Assembly: GCF_013141765.1 (NCBI RefSeq) | Contig: NZ_WHOD01000027.1 | Coordinates: 106,399-170,398 of the forward strand | Origin: Paenibacillus foliorum | GTDB taxonomy: Bacteria > Bacillota > Bacilli > Paenibacillales > NBRC-103111 | Reading direction: 5' to 3' | Length of the DNA stretch: 64,000 nucleotides | Shown: positions 26,889-35,066 of the stretch, in pieces | How the letters are laid out: the number at the start of each line of letters is the position of its first letter | Position numbering within the stretch: the stretch's first letter is position 1 | Made by a program: the position numbers and the translations under genes | The notes under the pieces: model-generated | Database searches by the model: none | Told to the model about the DNA's origin: nothing | The model's input: only the letters and a program-made list of their open reading frames with translations

Positions 26889-29063
26889 ATGGGATGGTTG
26901 AGGCACAGAAATAAAGGCACACAAGCACTGGCAGCAGGACTTGCTGTGCTTTTTGTGGTATTAGGTATATGGCTCATGGTTCCATTGAAAAGCAGTGGGA
27001 GTCATTCCGAAGTTAGGGAGATAGCGCAGCCGATCCAATCAAACAATGGCTCGGTTATTATTGATGCTCAGCAGCAGAAAGTGGCTGCAGCTGGTGAAGC
27101 AGAACAACCTCGCGATGGTACAGTAGGACAATCAGCAGCTGGGTATTCACCACAGTCAGCAGGTACAGGAGGCCGATCGGCCGATACAACTGAACCGCTT
27201 CCGCTTACAGAAACAGCTGGGAAGCCCGCAGATACGGCTTATAAATCAGGACAGAACTCGCAGGAATTAGCCGGAGAAGATTTAACAACGGATTTGCTTT
27301 TTTCGTTGATTGAGCGGGATAAGCTGAATTATTTAAGGATCGGAGATAGTCACTCCTATTGGGATTACAAGCCCGAAGACAAAATTTTCTACAGCGATCC
27401 TGATTCGACTTTATTTGTATCGTTGACCATCCCCGATAGATCTTCGATGGGGCGGGAGGATTATGAGGCGTTACGCCGAGGTGTTCATGTTCAGACAGCA
27501 TCAGGGGAATCGGTTGCTTTTACAGTAGAAGGGCAGAACTCAAGAGGAGACGAGGCTCAGCAGGTTGTCATTCATCTTAAGGATGCTCCGAAGCAACCTT
27601 TACAAGTAAAGTTTACATCACAAGACGGTAAAAGAAGCCGCATGATTGAATTACATTATATAGAAAGACTATCCTATACGGTGAATTCTGAGCAGGATGC
27701 GGGGTTGGCTAAAGCGTTTCGGATTTCTTTCCCAGAGGGAGTCAACATGCCAAGAAGAATGGATGCGGCAGTACCTTATCAGCTGCAAATAGACTTTTCG
27801 GCAGACATGGATCACAGCTCGGTAGAAAACGTTCTGGGTAAGCAGCTTGCTAACGTGAAAAGGACCATGGAGTGGAAGGGGGACAGATCGCTTAAGCTGA
27901 CCCTTGAGTTTGTAGAGAGTAACATAGGTCAAACCTATTTATTTAGTCTTTCAGGCTCACGCAGCATGCAGGGGCTTGAGCTTAAACAGAATGAGCATAT
28001 GATTTTCATTCCTGTCTCGAGGGTTGAAGTGAAAGCAGCGGATCTTTCAACTCACACAACCACCAGCTTGTTTAGCGGGTTAAATAACTTTGATACCTTA
28101 TCAGTTTCCCCCAATGGTCAGTGGGGATTGATGGGGGAGTATGTTGAAAATCAGATGTCTGCCGAGTTAATTTATACAATGGTGGACCATCAAGGTCAAA
28201 TCATCCGGTCTTTTGATTACTTGGAAGTCGGTTATCCTCAATGGTTAAATGATGGCGATACTTTGATTTATATGAAGCACACGATGAAACGTCAGGAAGT
28301 ATGGTTGTATAATACGGCAACTCGTGACGAAAGGCTGTTTTGGAAGGTGCCGGATGCCGCGGCGGATAACCCTAAACAGCAGCGAATTGTAGCTATTACG
28401 GTAGATCCTTACAGCGAGGAAATCGCAATAGGAGCGGGAGCTTTCAATGATGAAGCTCAAATTTCTGTCGGCATACAATGGTTTGCCTCATCGAGAGAAA
28501 CAAAGCCCGGCCAAACCTTCAAAGACTTGAGCCATTATACATGTTATGAAGGCCCTTGTTCAGCTTGGATCCAGTTTATTGGTAAGAGCAAGCTATATTT
28601 CACTACAATGAATTTGCTTCAGCCGCAAGCCTATCCAGAAGCATACTTCATGGATACGGGGACGGGGAAGAAGGCTAAGATTGATGGTGTCGAACGGACA
28701 GGTGGTTATTCAGAAATGAGGCAAGTGATTCCAGGCAGCGATAACGGTGTTTATCTTCGTATTGATCAGCAGGAAAACGGAAACGAAGTTTGGAAAATAT
28801 ACGATGTAGAAGCAGGCAAAAGCAGTGAGTGGGAAACCGACTTGAAGATGCTGAAGCAAGCTCCCTTCACAGGCTTCCATCTGGAGGAAAATGGACGCAT
28901 TGTGTTCCTAACAAAGGATAAGTATTGGTATGCGGTAGATCCCCAGAAAGAAACGGTTATACCGTATACAAACGATCTTTTGCCTAAATCATCTGATATT
29001 GTAAAGACATACGGCTCAGAAAGAAATATTCTTTGGTTCGGGACTGATACTGCACCCCGTTGA
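26889..29063 (+). CDS. Large membrane-anchored exported protein, unknown function
   Basis: 724 residues with one N-terminal membrane helix (ALAAGLAVLFVVLGIWLMVP) and everything else outside. Residues 35-110 are a low-complexity Gly/Ala/Ser/Gln linker (GEAEQPRDGTVGQSAAGYSP). Then comes an Ig-like region (about 170-390) with NMPRRMDAAVPYQLQIDFSA, similar to bacterial Ig/SbsA modules, and a C-terminal beta-propeller-like half with repeated strands such as LSVSPNGQWGLMGEY and VGYPQWLNDGDTLIYMKH. I recognise no named family. It may bind the wall or monitor envelope state. Single gene with terminator at 29218. Confidence 0.8.
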   Translation: MGWLRHRNKGTQALAAGLAVLFVVLGIWLMVPLKSSGSHSEVREIAQPIQSNNGSVIIDAQQQKVAAAGEAEQPRDGTVGQSAAGYSPQSAGTGGRSADTTEPLPLTETAGKPADTAYKSGQNSQELAGEDLTTDLLFSLIERDKLNYLRIGDSHSYWDYKPEDKIFYSDPDSTLFVSLTIPDRSSMGREDYEALRRGVHVQTASGESVAFTVEGQNSRGDEAQQVVIHLKDAPKQPLQVKFTSQDGKRSRMIELHYIERLSYTVNSEQDAGLAKAFRISFPEGVNMPRRMDAAVPYQLQIDFSADMDHSSVENVLGKQLANVKRTMEWKGDRSLKLTLEFVESNIGQTYLFSLSGSRSMQGLELKQNEHMIFIPVSRVEVKAADLSTHTTTSLFSGLNNFDTLSVSPNGQWGLMGEYVENQMSAELIYTMVDHQGQIIRSFDYLEVGYPQWLNDGDTLIYMKHTMKRQEVWLYNTATRDERLFWKVPDAAADNPKQQRIVAITVDPYSEEIAIGAGAFNDEAQISVGIQWFASSRETKPGQTFKDLSHYTCYEGPCSAWIQFIGKSKLYFTTMNLLQPQAYPEAYFMDTGTGKKAKIDGVERTGGYSEMRQVIPGSDNGVYLRIDQQENGNEVWKIYDVEAGKSSEWETDLKMLKQAPFTGFHLEENGRIVFLTKDKYWYAVDPQKETVIPYTNDLLPKSSDIVKTYGSERNILWFGTDTAPR

Positions 29064-29217
29064 GATTAAGACTCCTGATTGGGAGTAAGAAAGTAGTCCA
29101 AAGTGCTTAGTAATAAAAGTGAGCCCATGAACAATGAGCATGGGAATGGAAGGATAGGGCTCGTCTTAAATTTGGGTTCGACCGACTGCCATGCAGCGTC
29201 TTACGTATGCCAAACAA

Positions 29218-29252
29218 AAGCCTCGCACCGAAGGTGGAGGCTTGTTTATTTG
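29218..29252 (+). terminator. Terminator of the large exported protein gene
   Basis: AAGCCTCGCACC pairs with GGTGGAGGCTT (loop GAA), followed by GTTTATTTG. It is about 155 bases after the stop codon; nothing coding was seen between. Confidence 0.75.
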
Positions 29253-29263
29253 TATCTTATGTT

Positions 29264-29692
29264 GGCTCAAAACCGAAATCAGCACTTGACGAAGTCATTC
29301 GATTTCGGCGCCGTACCCAACTGCAGCTTCCTCCTATACAAACAGCCTGAGACGAAAGTCGAAAACCGCTCATCGCTGCCTCATCATACTCGTAAGCAAA
29401 GAACCTTACAAACGGCAATGTCAGCGAACAAGACATTATTCGAAGCCATTGCCAACCACGAATACCTGCATCTATACAGGTTTTGGACCGATTTATCGCA
29501 GTCTTTGTGAATACATGCAAATGTGCATCTTTTTATCATTATTAGCCTGAAACCGGACCGCTATGAGTGAAAATTGCTGTACTTTCGTAGTTTTTTCCTC
29601 TCAACCAGCAAATCCAGTAGAAAATAACTGCATGATTGCAGGATATTGTTCAGCCAGATGATCGGAGGAGGGGTCAAGCTCTGAATTTGAGG
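29264..29692 (-). repeat. Dispersed repeat, copy 2 (inverted relative to copy 1)
   Basis: Read on the reverse strand it aligns with 10286-10631: CCTCAAATTCAG, CTGACC/TTGACCC-CTC, TGCAATCATGCAGTTATTTT, GAAAGTACAGCAATTTTCA, AGATGCACATTTGCATG, TATAGATGCAGGTATT, and at the far end CGAATGACTTCGTCAAGTGC. It is longer than copy 1 by an internal block of about 100 bases (about 29330-29440). This copy fills most of the gene-free interval 29064-29720. No coding gene is supported in it. Confidence 0.8.
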
Positions 29693-29720
29693 ATGAGTCC
29701 TTATTTTATGTGAATCTGTA

Positions 29721-30686
29721 TTAAGGTAAATAGCTGCGAAGCACAGTCATTGAGCCCGTAAGTGTATAATTTCCAAGGTTGGCTGGTATTAAGTAGCATT
29801 CACCTGGTTTGACCGTCAACTCGCCATCAGCCCATCGGATGGATCCAGAGCCGTCACAAATAATATGAATGACGAAGCTCTCATTGCTTGTTTGCAGCTG
29901 CCAAGCCTGCTCAACCTTTCCTTTTTCCGTTACAAAGAATGGAGAATGAGCTAAGGTTAGCCATTGATTCGCTGAAGCAAGCTCTGTTTTCATGTGAGAC
30001 GCGCCGGAGCCTTCGTATGCAATAACATTTAAGGAGTCTTCAATGTGGAGCTCCCGTGGCTTGCCATCCAAGCCTAGTCGGTTGTAGTCATACAAACGGT
30101 AGGTGCTGTCCGAATTTTGTTGGATTTCAGCAACTAACACACCTGCGCCTAATGCGTGCACCGTTCCTGCAGGTATGTAGAAGGAGTCACCGGCTTCTAC
30201 GGTAATTTCTTGTAGGCAATCCAAGATACGGTTACCAGCAATAGCCTCAGCCAATTGTTCGCGGGTTACACCGTCGTTAAGCCCATAAATTATTTTGGCG
30301 CCCGGTTTGGCGTCTAGAATATACCACATTTCAGTTTTGCCCAGCTCGCCTTGCGGCAATCTGTCGTAATGATCATTCGGATGGACTTGAACGGACAGAT
30401 CGTCCTGGCAATCCAACAGCTTGATTAGCAGCGGAAAGCGGCCGTTCTTCTCAGAGAAGCCTTTGCTTCCAAAAAAGTCTAGTCCATATTGCTCGCGTAT
30501 TTGATCTAAGCCGAGACCAGAGAGTTCTCCGTTCACAACTTTCGTTGTTCCATTTGGGTGGTCCCCAATCATCCAGCCTTCGCCAATGTGGCCTTCAGGC
30601 AGCGTAAGTCCGAATTGTTCCAGTGCACGACCTCCCCAAACGCGTTCTTTCATTTCTGGTTGAAATAATAAAGGGTATGGTTTCAA
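29721..30686 (-). CDS. manA: Mannose-6-phosphate isomerase, class I
   Basis: Interconverts fructose-6-phosphate and mannose-6-phosphate, feeding mannose into glycolysis or GDP-mannose synthesis. 321 residues of a cupin-type fold with metal-ligand motifs QVHPND, the following EMWYILDA, and IPAGTVHALGAGV; the start ERVWGGRALEQFG is typical of the Bacillus ManA/Pmi group. The start codon is TTG (30686) with GAGGGGG in front. It may supply mannose for the glycan genes 10-20 kb away, but it is not in their operon. Confidence 0.93.
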   Translation of the reverse strand: MKPYPLLFQPEMKERVWGGRALEQFGLTLPEGHIGEGWMIGDHPNGTTKVVNGELSGLGLDQIREQYGLDFFGSKGFSEKNGRFPLLIKLLDCQDDLSVQVHPNDHYDRLPQGELGKTEMWYILDAKPGAKIIYGLNDGVTREQLAEAIAGNRILDCLQEITVEAGDSFYIPAGTVHALGAGVLVAEIQQNSDSTYRLYDYNRLGLDGKPRELHIEDSLNVIAYEGSGASHMKTELASANQWLTLAHSPFFVTEKGKVEQAWQLQTSNESFVIHIICDGSGSIRWADGELTVKPGECYLIPANLGNYTLTGSMTVLRSYLP

Positions 30687-30733
30687 TAGGTTTCCCCCTC
30701 TTCTATTAAATATTTACTCTAACTGTCATTATA

Positions 30734-31318
30734 TCAATCGGAGGACCGTTTTTCTACCGCGATCAAATAGGGAGGATGGTTCTTCTGATTGATGAAGCGG
30801 TATTCCAACACTTGAAACTGCTGCTGGGGCAGTCGTTCGACCCACTCTCGAACAGCCTGTGCTTCTTTCTCTCCACCCTCATGACCCGTATACAAGGCAA
30901 TGGTAAGAATACCGCTCTTGCGAAGCAATTCCGCAGCCTGCTGCAGAGCGGGGATTGTAGATGTCTCAGATGTAACGGTATGATGATCATCCCCAGGCAG
31001 GTAGCCTAAGTTAAACATAACTGCGCCGACGGCTCCGTGCTCAGTAACGGGAAGCTTGTTCTTGAGCTGGTCGTGGCTGCATAAAAGAAGCCGGACATGG
31101 GAATAGTCCGGCCGTTCTTTGGCTAGGCGCTGCTGCGTCTTTTCAAGCGCTTGTTCTTGGATGTCAAAAGCATACACAGTGCCTTTGGCCCCGACAAGCT
31201 TAGCAAGGAACAATGTATCCACTCCATTGCCTGCTGTAGCGTCCACTACAGTCTCTCCAGGTGTAACTCGTTCTTCGATCAGCTTATGAGCGTAGCTGAG
31301 TATGGACAGAAAACCCAT
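30734..31318 (-). CDS. YtqB-like rRNA methylase-family methyltransferase
   Basis: Class I SAM-dependent methyltransferase of the PF06962 family (YtqB). SAM-binding motif VVDATAGNGVDTLFLAKLVG, then VYAFDIQEQALEKTQQRL and the motif-IV-like FNLGYLPGDDH; C-terminus YRFINQKNHPPYLIAVEK. 194 residues from ATG 31318; TGGAGG overlaps the upstream TTG, which is why I chose the ATG. The RNA target is not proven. A ytqA-like radical SAM gene lies 0.9 kb upstream on the same strand, an association also known in B. subtilis. Confidence 0.88.
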   Translation of the reverse strand: MGFLSILSYAHKLIEERVTPGETVVDATAGNGVDTLFLAKLVGAKGTVYAFDIQEQALEKTQQRLAKERPDYSHVRLLLCSHDQLKNKLPVTEHGAVGAVMFNLGYLPGDDHHTVTSETSTIPALQQAAELLRKSGILTIALYTGHEGGEKEAQAVREWVERLPQQQFQVLEYRFINQKNHPPYLIAVEKRSSD

Positions 31319-31343
31319 TGTAGCCTCCAATCCTTACAAACCT

Positions 31344-32009
31344 TTATTTTTTCGTCGCAAGCCAAGCGGCTAAGGCTTCGATTTCTTCTTGTTTTATTAC
31401 ATCCTTGAAAGCAGGCATAACTTTACCGCCACTTTGGATTTTTGCTATTAGTTGTTCCTTCGTTCTTCGTTCCCCTACCTTAGAGATGTTCGGGCCACCT
31501 CCGCCTTGCAGTTGATCTCCATGACAAGCCATGCAATTATCCTTGAATAGCGGCTCCGCTTTTGCCGCTAAGTCCGCCGCGGCAGGCGCCTTTGCTTCAG
31601 GCTTCGCTGCAGCTACAGCTGGAGCCTCCACCTTCGGTGCCGGTGCTGCCGGCTCCTTCGCTGCTGGCGCGGGCGCCGGCTCAGGCGCCTTCGGCGACTC
31701 CTGCGCCGTTGCCGGCTTCGGCGGCTCCGCCTTCACAGGCGGCTCATTCTTCGCCGCTGGTGCTGGCTCCGGCTTAGCCGCCTCAGGCGCCTGTGGCGCC
31801 GCGGCTGCGCCGCTTGCCGCCGGTGCGGCGGCAGTTCCACCGCCTGGGGCGCTGGCGGACGGCTTCGCGTCCGCTGCCGCTGCTGGCGGTGCTGTTGGAG
31901 CCGGCGTCTGGCTGGCCGGCTGCGCTGCGGGCTTGTCGCTGCTACAGCCCGCAAGCAATGCAAGTGCAAACATTCCCGCAATAATGGGTAATTTTCGATT
32001 CATAAACAT
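31344..32009 (-). CDS. Lipoprotein cytochrome c with long Ala/Pro-rich spacer
   Basis: Membrane-anchored electron carrier related to CccB/cytochrome c551. From ATG 32009 (GAAGGAG in front) a lipoprotein signal peptide ends at Cys22 (LLAGCSS). Residues 28-145 are a spacer made mostly of Ala, Pro, Lys and Glu, then a single c-type domain: heme motif CMACH (Cys159, Cys162, His163) and the Met ligand in GGKVMPAFKD (Met198). The heme domain is normal; the spacer is far longer than in CccB, where it is about 20-30 residues. Its DNA is markedly more GC-rich than the neighbours. Confidence 0.9.
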   Translation of the reverse strand: MFMNRKLPIIAGMFALALLAGCSSDKPAAQPASQTPAPTAPPAAAADAKPSASAPGGGTAAAPAASGAAAAPQAPEAAKPEPAPAAKNEPPVKAEPPKPATAQESPKAPEPAPAPAAKEPAAPAPKVEAPAVAAAKPEAKAPAAADLAAKAEPLFKDNCMACHGDQLQGGGGPNISKVGERRTKEQLIAKIQSGGKVMPAFKDVIKQEEIEALAAWLATKK

Positions 32010-32224
32010 CGCTCCTTCATGCAAGAGGGTGCAATTGCATCACTCTTTAAGTAGAATAGTAGACCTTAATATAAGAAACGTAAGGTTCGCCCATTCGGTT
32101 TGTTAAATGCATGAAGGTGATTATTTAATAGTAAGGACTGCCCGAAGTATGGGCTGTCCGCAGCTGGTTGCTGTTTACAGGCTGATAGAAGCCAATTCCG
32201 TACATCTTGCTTCCATAAGCAGCG

Positions 32225-33181
32225 TTATCTACGTTGAAATTTTTTCCCCTGCCAAGTGTCTCGTATCTTAAGCTCGTCATCGAAAGCATTAAGCACTTCC
32301 CATTTTTTCAAGCTCCACATGGGTCCTATTAACAGGTCGCGGGGTGCATCTCCTGTCAGTCGATGTACAATCATGTCGGATGGCAGCAGCTCTAACGTGT
32401 CGACCACCAGCTTTACATATTCATCCTTCTCCAAAAATTGCAGAAGGCCGGCCTCATATTGCTTGACCATTGGTGTTTTGCGCATAAGATGGAGCAAATG
32501 GATTTTGATACCTTGAACATCCATTTGTGCTACGGCCCGACCCGTGTCAAGCATCATCTCATGGGTTTCTCCGGGAAGTCCATATATAATATGGGCGCAT
32601 GTCCGAATGTTATGCTTTCTCAGCTTGGCTACGGCATCCTCATAGCATTGAGTATCGTGAGCGCGGTTAATCAGCTGTGAGGTTGACTCGTGAATGGTCT
32701 GCAAGCCCATTTCAACCCATAGATAAGTACGTTCATTCAATTCAGCCAAATATTCCACAACATCATCAGGCAAGCAATCTGGACGTGTAGCAATGGATAA
32801 TCCAACAACTCCCGGCTGTTGCAGAATAACCTCGAAATATTCCCGCAGCTCCTCAACAGGAGCATAAGTGTTCGTATAGGCTTGGAAATAACCGATATAT
32901 TGTGCTTCCGGCCATTTTTTATGCTGCAAATCCCGAATTTTATTAAATTGGGTAACCAGATCATCGCGGCGGCTGCCAGCGAAATCACCTGACCCTCTTG
33001 CACTACAAAATGTACATCCGCCGGTCGCAATGGAACCGTCTCGATTCGGGCAGGTAAAGCCTGCATCCAGCATAACCTTAAAAACCTTGGTGCCGAATTG
33101 TCTGCGCATCTCGGTATTCCATGTATGAAACCGTTTGTCTCCCCAATCGGAAGGTATGGTAAGCGGCTCAGCTTGCTTCAT
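32225..33181 (-). CDS. YtqA-like radical SAM protein (TIGR01212 family)
   Basis: Radical SAM enzyme of the YhcC/YtqA group. The cluster cysteines are in GFTCPNRDGSIATGGCTFCS (three Cys, spacing unusual for classical CxxxCxxC but typical of this family). Later motifs are YFQAYTNTYAPVEELREYFE, LSIATRPDCLPD and HIIYGLPGETHEMMLDT. 318 residues from ATG 33181, preceded by AAAAAGGAG; the longer frame to 33277 is rejected. Function in the cell is not established. The 215-base gap to the cytochrome gene contains only a possible 26-codon frame (32125-32205, reverse), which I do not call. Confidence 0.9.
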   Translation of the reverse strand: MKQAEPLTIPSDWGDKRFHTWNTEMRRQFGTKVFKVMLDAGFTCPNRDGSIATGGCTFCSARGSGDFAGSRRDDLVTQFNKIRDLQHKKWPEAQYIGYFQAYTNTYAPVEELREYFEVILQQPGVVGLSIATRPDCLPDDVVEYLAELNERTYLWVEMGLQTIHESTSQLINRAHDTQCYEDAVAKLRKHNIRTCAHIIYGLPGETHEMMLDTGRAVAQMDVQGIKIHLLHLMRKTPMVKQYEAGLLQFLEKDEYVKLVVDTLELLPSDMIVHRLTGDAPRDLLIGPMWSLKKWEVLNAFDDELKIRDTWQGKKFQRR

Positions 33182-33440
33182 ATTATAAGGCTCCTTTTTG
33201 TTAAAACAGCTCTGCCCGGACTTACTTCGAGTAGAAGCTTTTTTCTTATGCAGGTTGTGTGTTTGAAAGTTTAGCAAATTTTCACCTGCAAGCTGATCTT
33301 ATTTTACCGCAAAATGATGGGGGGTGCGAACTTTTTCCTTAACAATACCCTCCTAATCCGCACAAGGATATTTGCATCTTCAACCGACCATGCTATTAGT
33401 GCACCAATAATCCTATTTGCTTTGAAGGGAGAATACAACA

Positions 33441-34016
33441 ATGAACAAGTTTCGTAAAGTTGTTTTATCTTTAGCAATGGTCGCATCTTTAGGCTTCGCT
33501 GCACAAGCTCATGCTGAGATGGGGACAGGGACTACTGGATTAACTACAGGAACCTCTACCAGTCCCGCAGGAGCATACGGAGCCGCAGGCACTCCAACAG
33601 GTACAGCTCCAATAACAGGAACTACAGATACGACAACTGGAACTTATGGCACAGGCTATGGTACAACGCCCACTCCAACAACTGGAACCGGAACTTATGG
33701 CACAGGCTATGGTACAACGACTACTCCAACAACTGGAACCAGGACTGATGGTAAGTATGGCACAACTACCAATACAACGACGACTGGAACGGATGGTATT
33801 AAAGGTCATCATTTGCTAGATCGGATGAGCACCTATGGAACTAACAATACCACGGGCACTAGTACTGGTTATGGTGGAAACTATGGAACCTATAGCTACC
33901 GCGCTAATGCAGATACCACTACAAAAGGTACAAATTGGGGCTGGCTTGGTTTGCTTGGTTTGTTAGGGTTAGCGGGGATGCGCAGTAGAAATCGCGATGA
34001 TTCCTTCAATAAATAA
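33441..34016 (+). CDS. WGxxGxxG-anchored exported protein with Thr/Gly/Tyr repeats
   Basis: Exported protein of the WGxxGxxG family. Signal peptide KVVLSLAMVASLGFAAQAHA, then about 130 residues rich in Thr, Gly and Tyr with two near-exact copies of GTYGTGYGTTPTPTTGT, and the C-terminal sorting-like signal NWGWLGLLGLLGLAGMRSRN with basic tail. The WGWLGLLGLLGL segment plus basic residues suggests C-terminal membrane anchoring. GAAGGGAG precedes the ATG. Repeat number could vary between strains. Function unknown. Confidence 0.85.
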   Translation: MNKFRKVVLSLAMVASLGFAAQAHAEMGTGTTGLTTGTSTSPAGAYGAAGTPTGTAPITGTTDTTTGTYGTGYGTTPTPTTGTGTYGTGYGTTTTPTTGTRTDGKYGTTTNTTTTGTDGIKGHHLLDRMSTYGTNNTTGTSTGYGGNYGTYSYRANADTTTKGTNWGWLGLLGLLGLAGMRSRNRDDSFNK

Positions 34017-34128
34017 TGAGGCCTCTTAACTTCCATGGATAACTCTTTTTTCAGATCAATTATATTATGAGGTAGTTGACTTATAAATCATTGTTACAAA
34101 AGTACCAAATTTTCATATTATTTCAAAA

Positions 34129-34174
34129 AAAGGTGGGGTAGGCGCAGAAAGCTTGCGTTACCCGCCTTTTCTTT
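34129..34174 (+). terminator. Terminator after the WGxxGxxG protein gene
   Basis: AAGGTGGGGTAGGCGC pairs with GCGTTACCCGCCTT across a ten-base loop, followed by TTCTTTAG. Confidence 0.75.
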
Positions 34175-34248
34175 AGTCACGATTAAGGGTATAATTTTTT
34201 CTGATATATTATTACATGAAGTTACAAGTACCGATGTGGAGGAAAATT

Positions 34249-34998
34249 ATGCGTTTACGCGGCAGAAAAGGTATCAGAGAAGCATTGGAGGCTCAGGCAG
34301 AACTTATTGAGTTGAATCCGGCTGCATATAAAGGAAAGTGGAATGCTGTTTTTGGCAACGATCGGCCGATCCATGTAGAGCTAGGTATGGGAAAAGGACG
34401 ATTTATTAGCCAGTTAAGCTCGCTTAATCCAGAAATTAATTACATAGGTGTAGATATGTATGACGAGCTTCTTCGTCGTGCAGGAGAAAAGGCTGTTTTA
34501 TCGCGTGAGGAAAATGGCGGTACCTTGGCTAACCTACGACTGGCTTTATTTAATATTGAAAAAATAGAAGACATCTTTGATACAGACGAGCTTGAACGCA
34601 TTTATTTGAATTTTAGCGATCCTTGGCCAAAGAAACGGCATGCACGGCGCAGACTGACACATTCCGGCTTTGTTCGCAAATATATGGATGTATTAAACGA
34701 AAATGGCGAAATACATTTTAAAACCGATTCACGCTCATTATTTGAATTTTCCTTAAATTCATTTTCTGATATGGGACTGAGGATGCGTAATATTTCGTTG
34801 GATTTGCACGCGGAAGGACCAAGAACTGATTTAGTTATGACCGAATACGAAACCAAGTTCTTCGGGCAGGGAATGAATATTCACCGTCTTGAAGTTGTTA
34901 TAGGGTCTCATGCACTGCAGACTCATTTGAGTGGATTAGAATTAAACGAGAAACAAGAAGAAAGCAACAAGGATCTAACAGAGCAGGATGAAATGTGA
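34249..34998 (+). CDS. trmB: tRNA (guanine-N7)-methyltransferase
   Basis: Methylates G46 of tRNA to m7G. 249 residues with SAM motif HVELGMGKGRFISQL and the family signature NFSDPWPKKRHARRRLT. The C-terminus (EKQEESNKDLTEQDEM) is an acidic extension with no known role. ATG 34249 (MRLRGRK) has GTGGAGG in front and fits the family start; the longer frame to 34216 is not needed. Confidence 0.95.
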   Translation: MRLRGRKGIREALEAQAELIELNPAAYKGKWNAVFGNDRPIHVELGMGKGRFISQLSSLNPEINYIGVDMYDELLRRAGEKAVLSREENGGTLANLRLALFNIEKIEDIFDTDELERIYLNFSDPWPKKRHARRRLTHSGFVRKYMDVLNENGEIHFKTDSRSLFEFSLNSFSDMGLRMRNISLDLHAEGPRTDLVMTEYETKFFGQGMNIHRLEVVIGSHALQTHLSGLELNEKQEESNKDLTEQDEM

Positions 34999-35025
34999 TT
35001 GTAATCAGATGAACGGCAAAAGAAA

Positions 35026-35061
35026 AGCATGCGAGCCTCTATAGAGGACGCATGCTAATTT
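35026..35061. terminator. Terminator between trmB and the convergent glycosyltransferase
   Basis: AGCATGCG (35026-35033) pairs with CGCATGCT (35049-35056), with an inner CCTC/GAGG stem. A-rich upstream (AAAAGAAAA) and AATTTT downstream allow use from both sides. Confidence 0.8.
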
Positions 35062-35066
35062 TGTAG

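Noticed and set aside
29103..29510. 135-codon forward frame after the large exported protein
   Set aside because: It crosses a terminator and then reads the dispersed repeat; composition is unlike a protein and no start signal is present.
31531..32106. Ala/Gly-rich forward frames opposite the cytochrome c gene
   Set aside because: They mirror the GC-rich Ala/Pro spacer on the other strand; the cytochrome frame has lipobox, heme motif and ribosome binding site.
32125..32205. 26-codon reverse frame MYGIGFYQPVNSNQLRTAHT...
   Set aside because: Only a weak GGAAG close to the ATG and no recognised relatives. Possible but not supportable.
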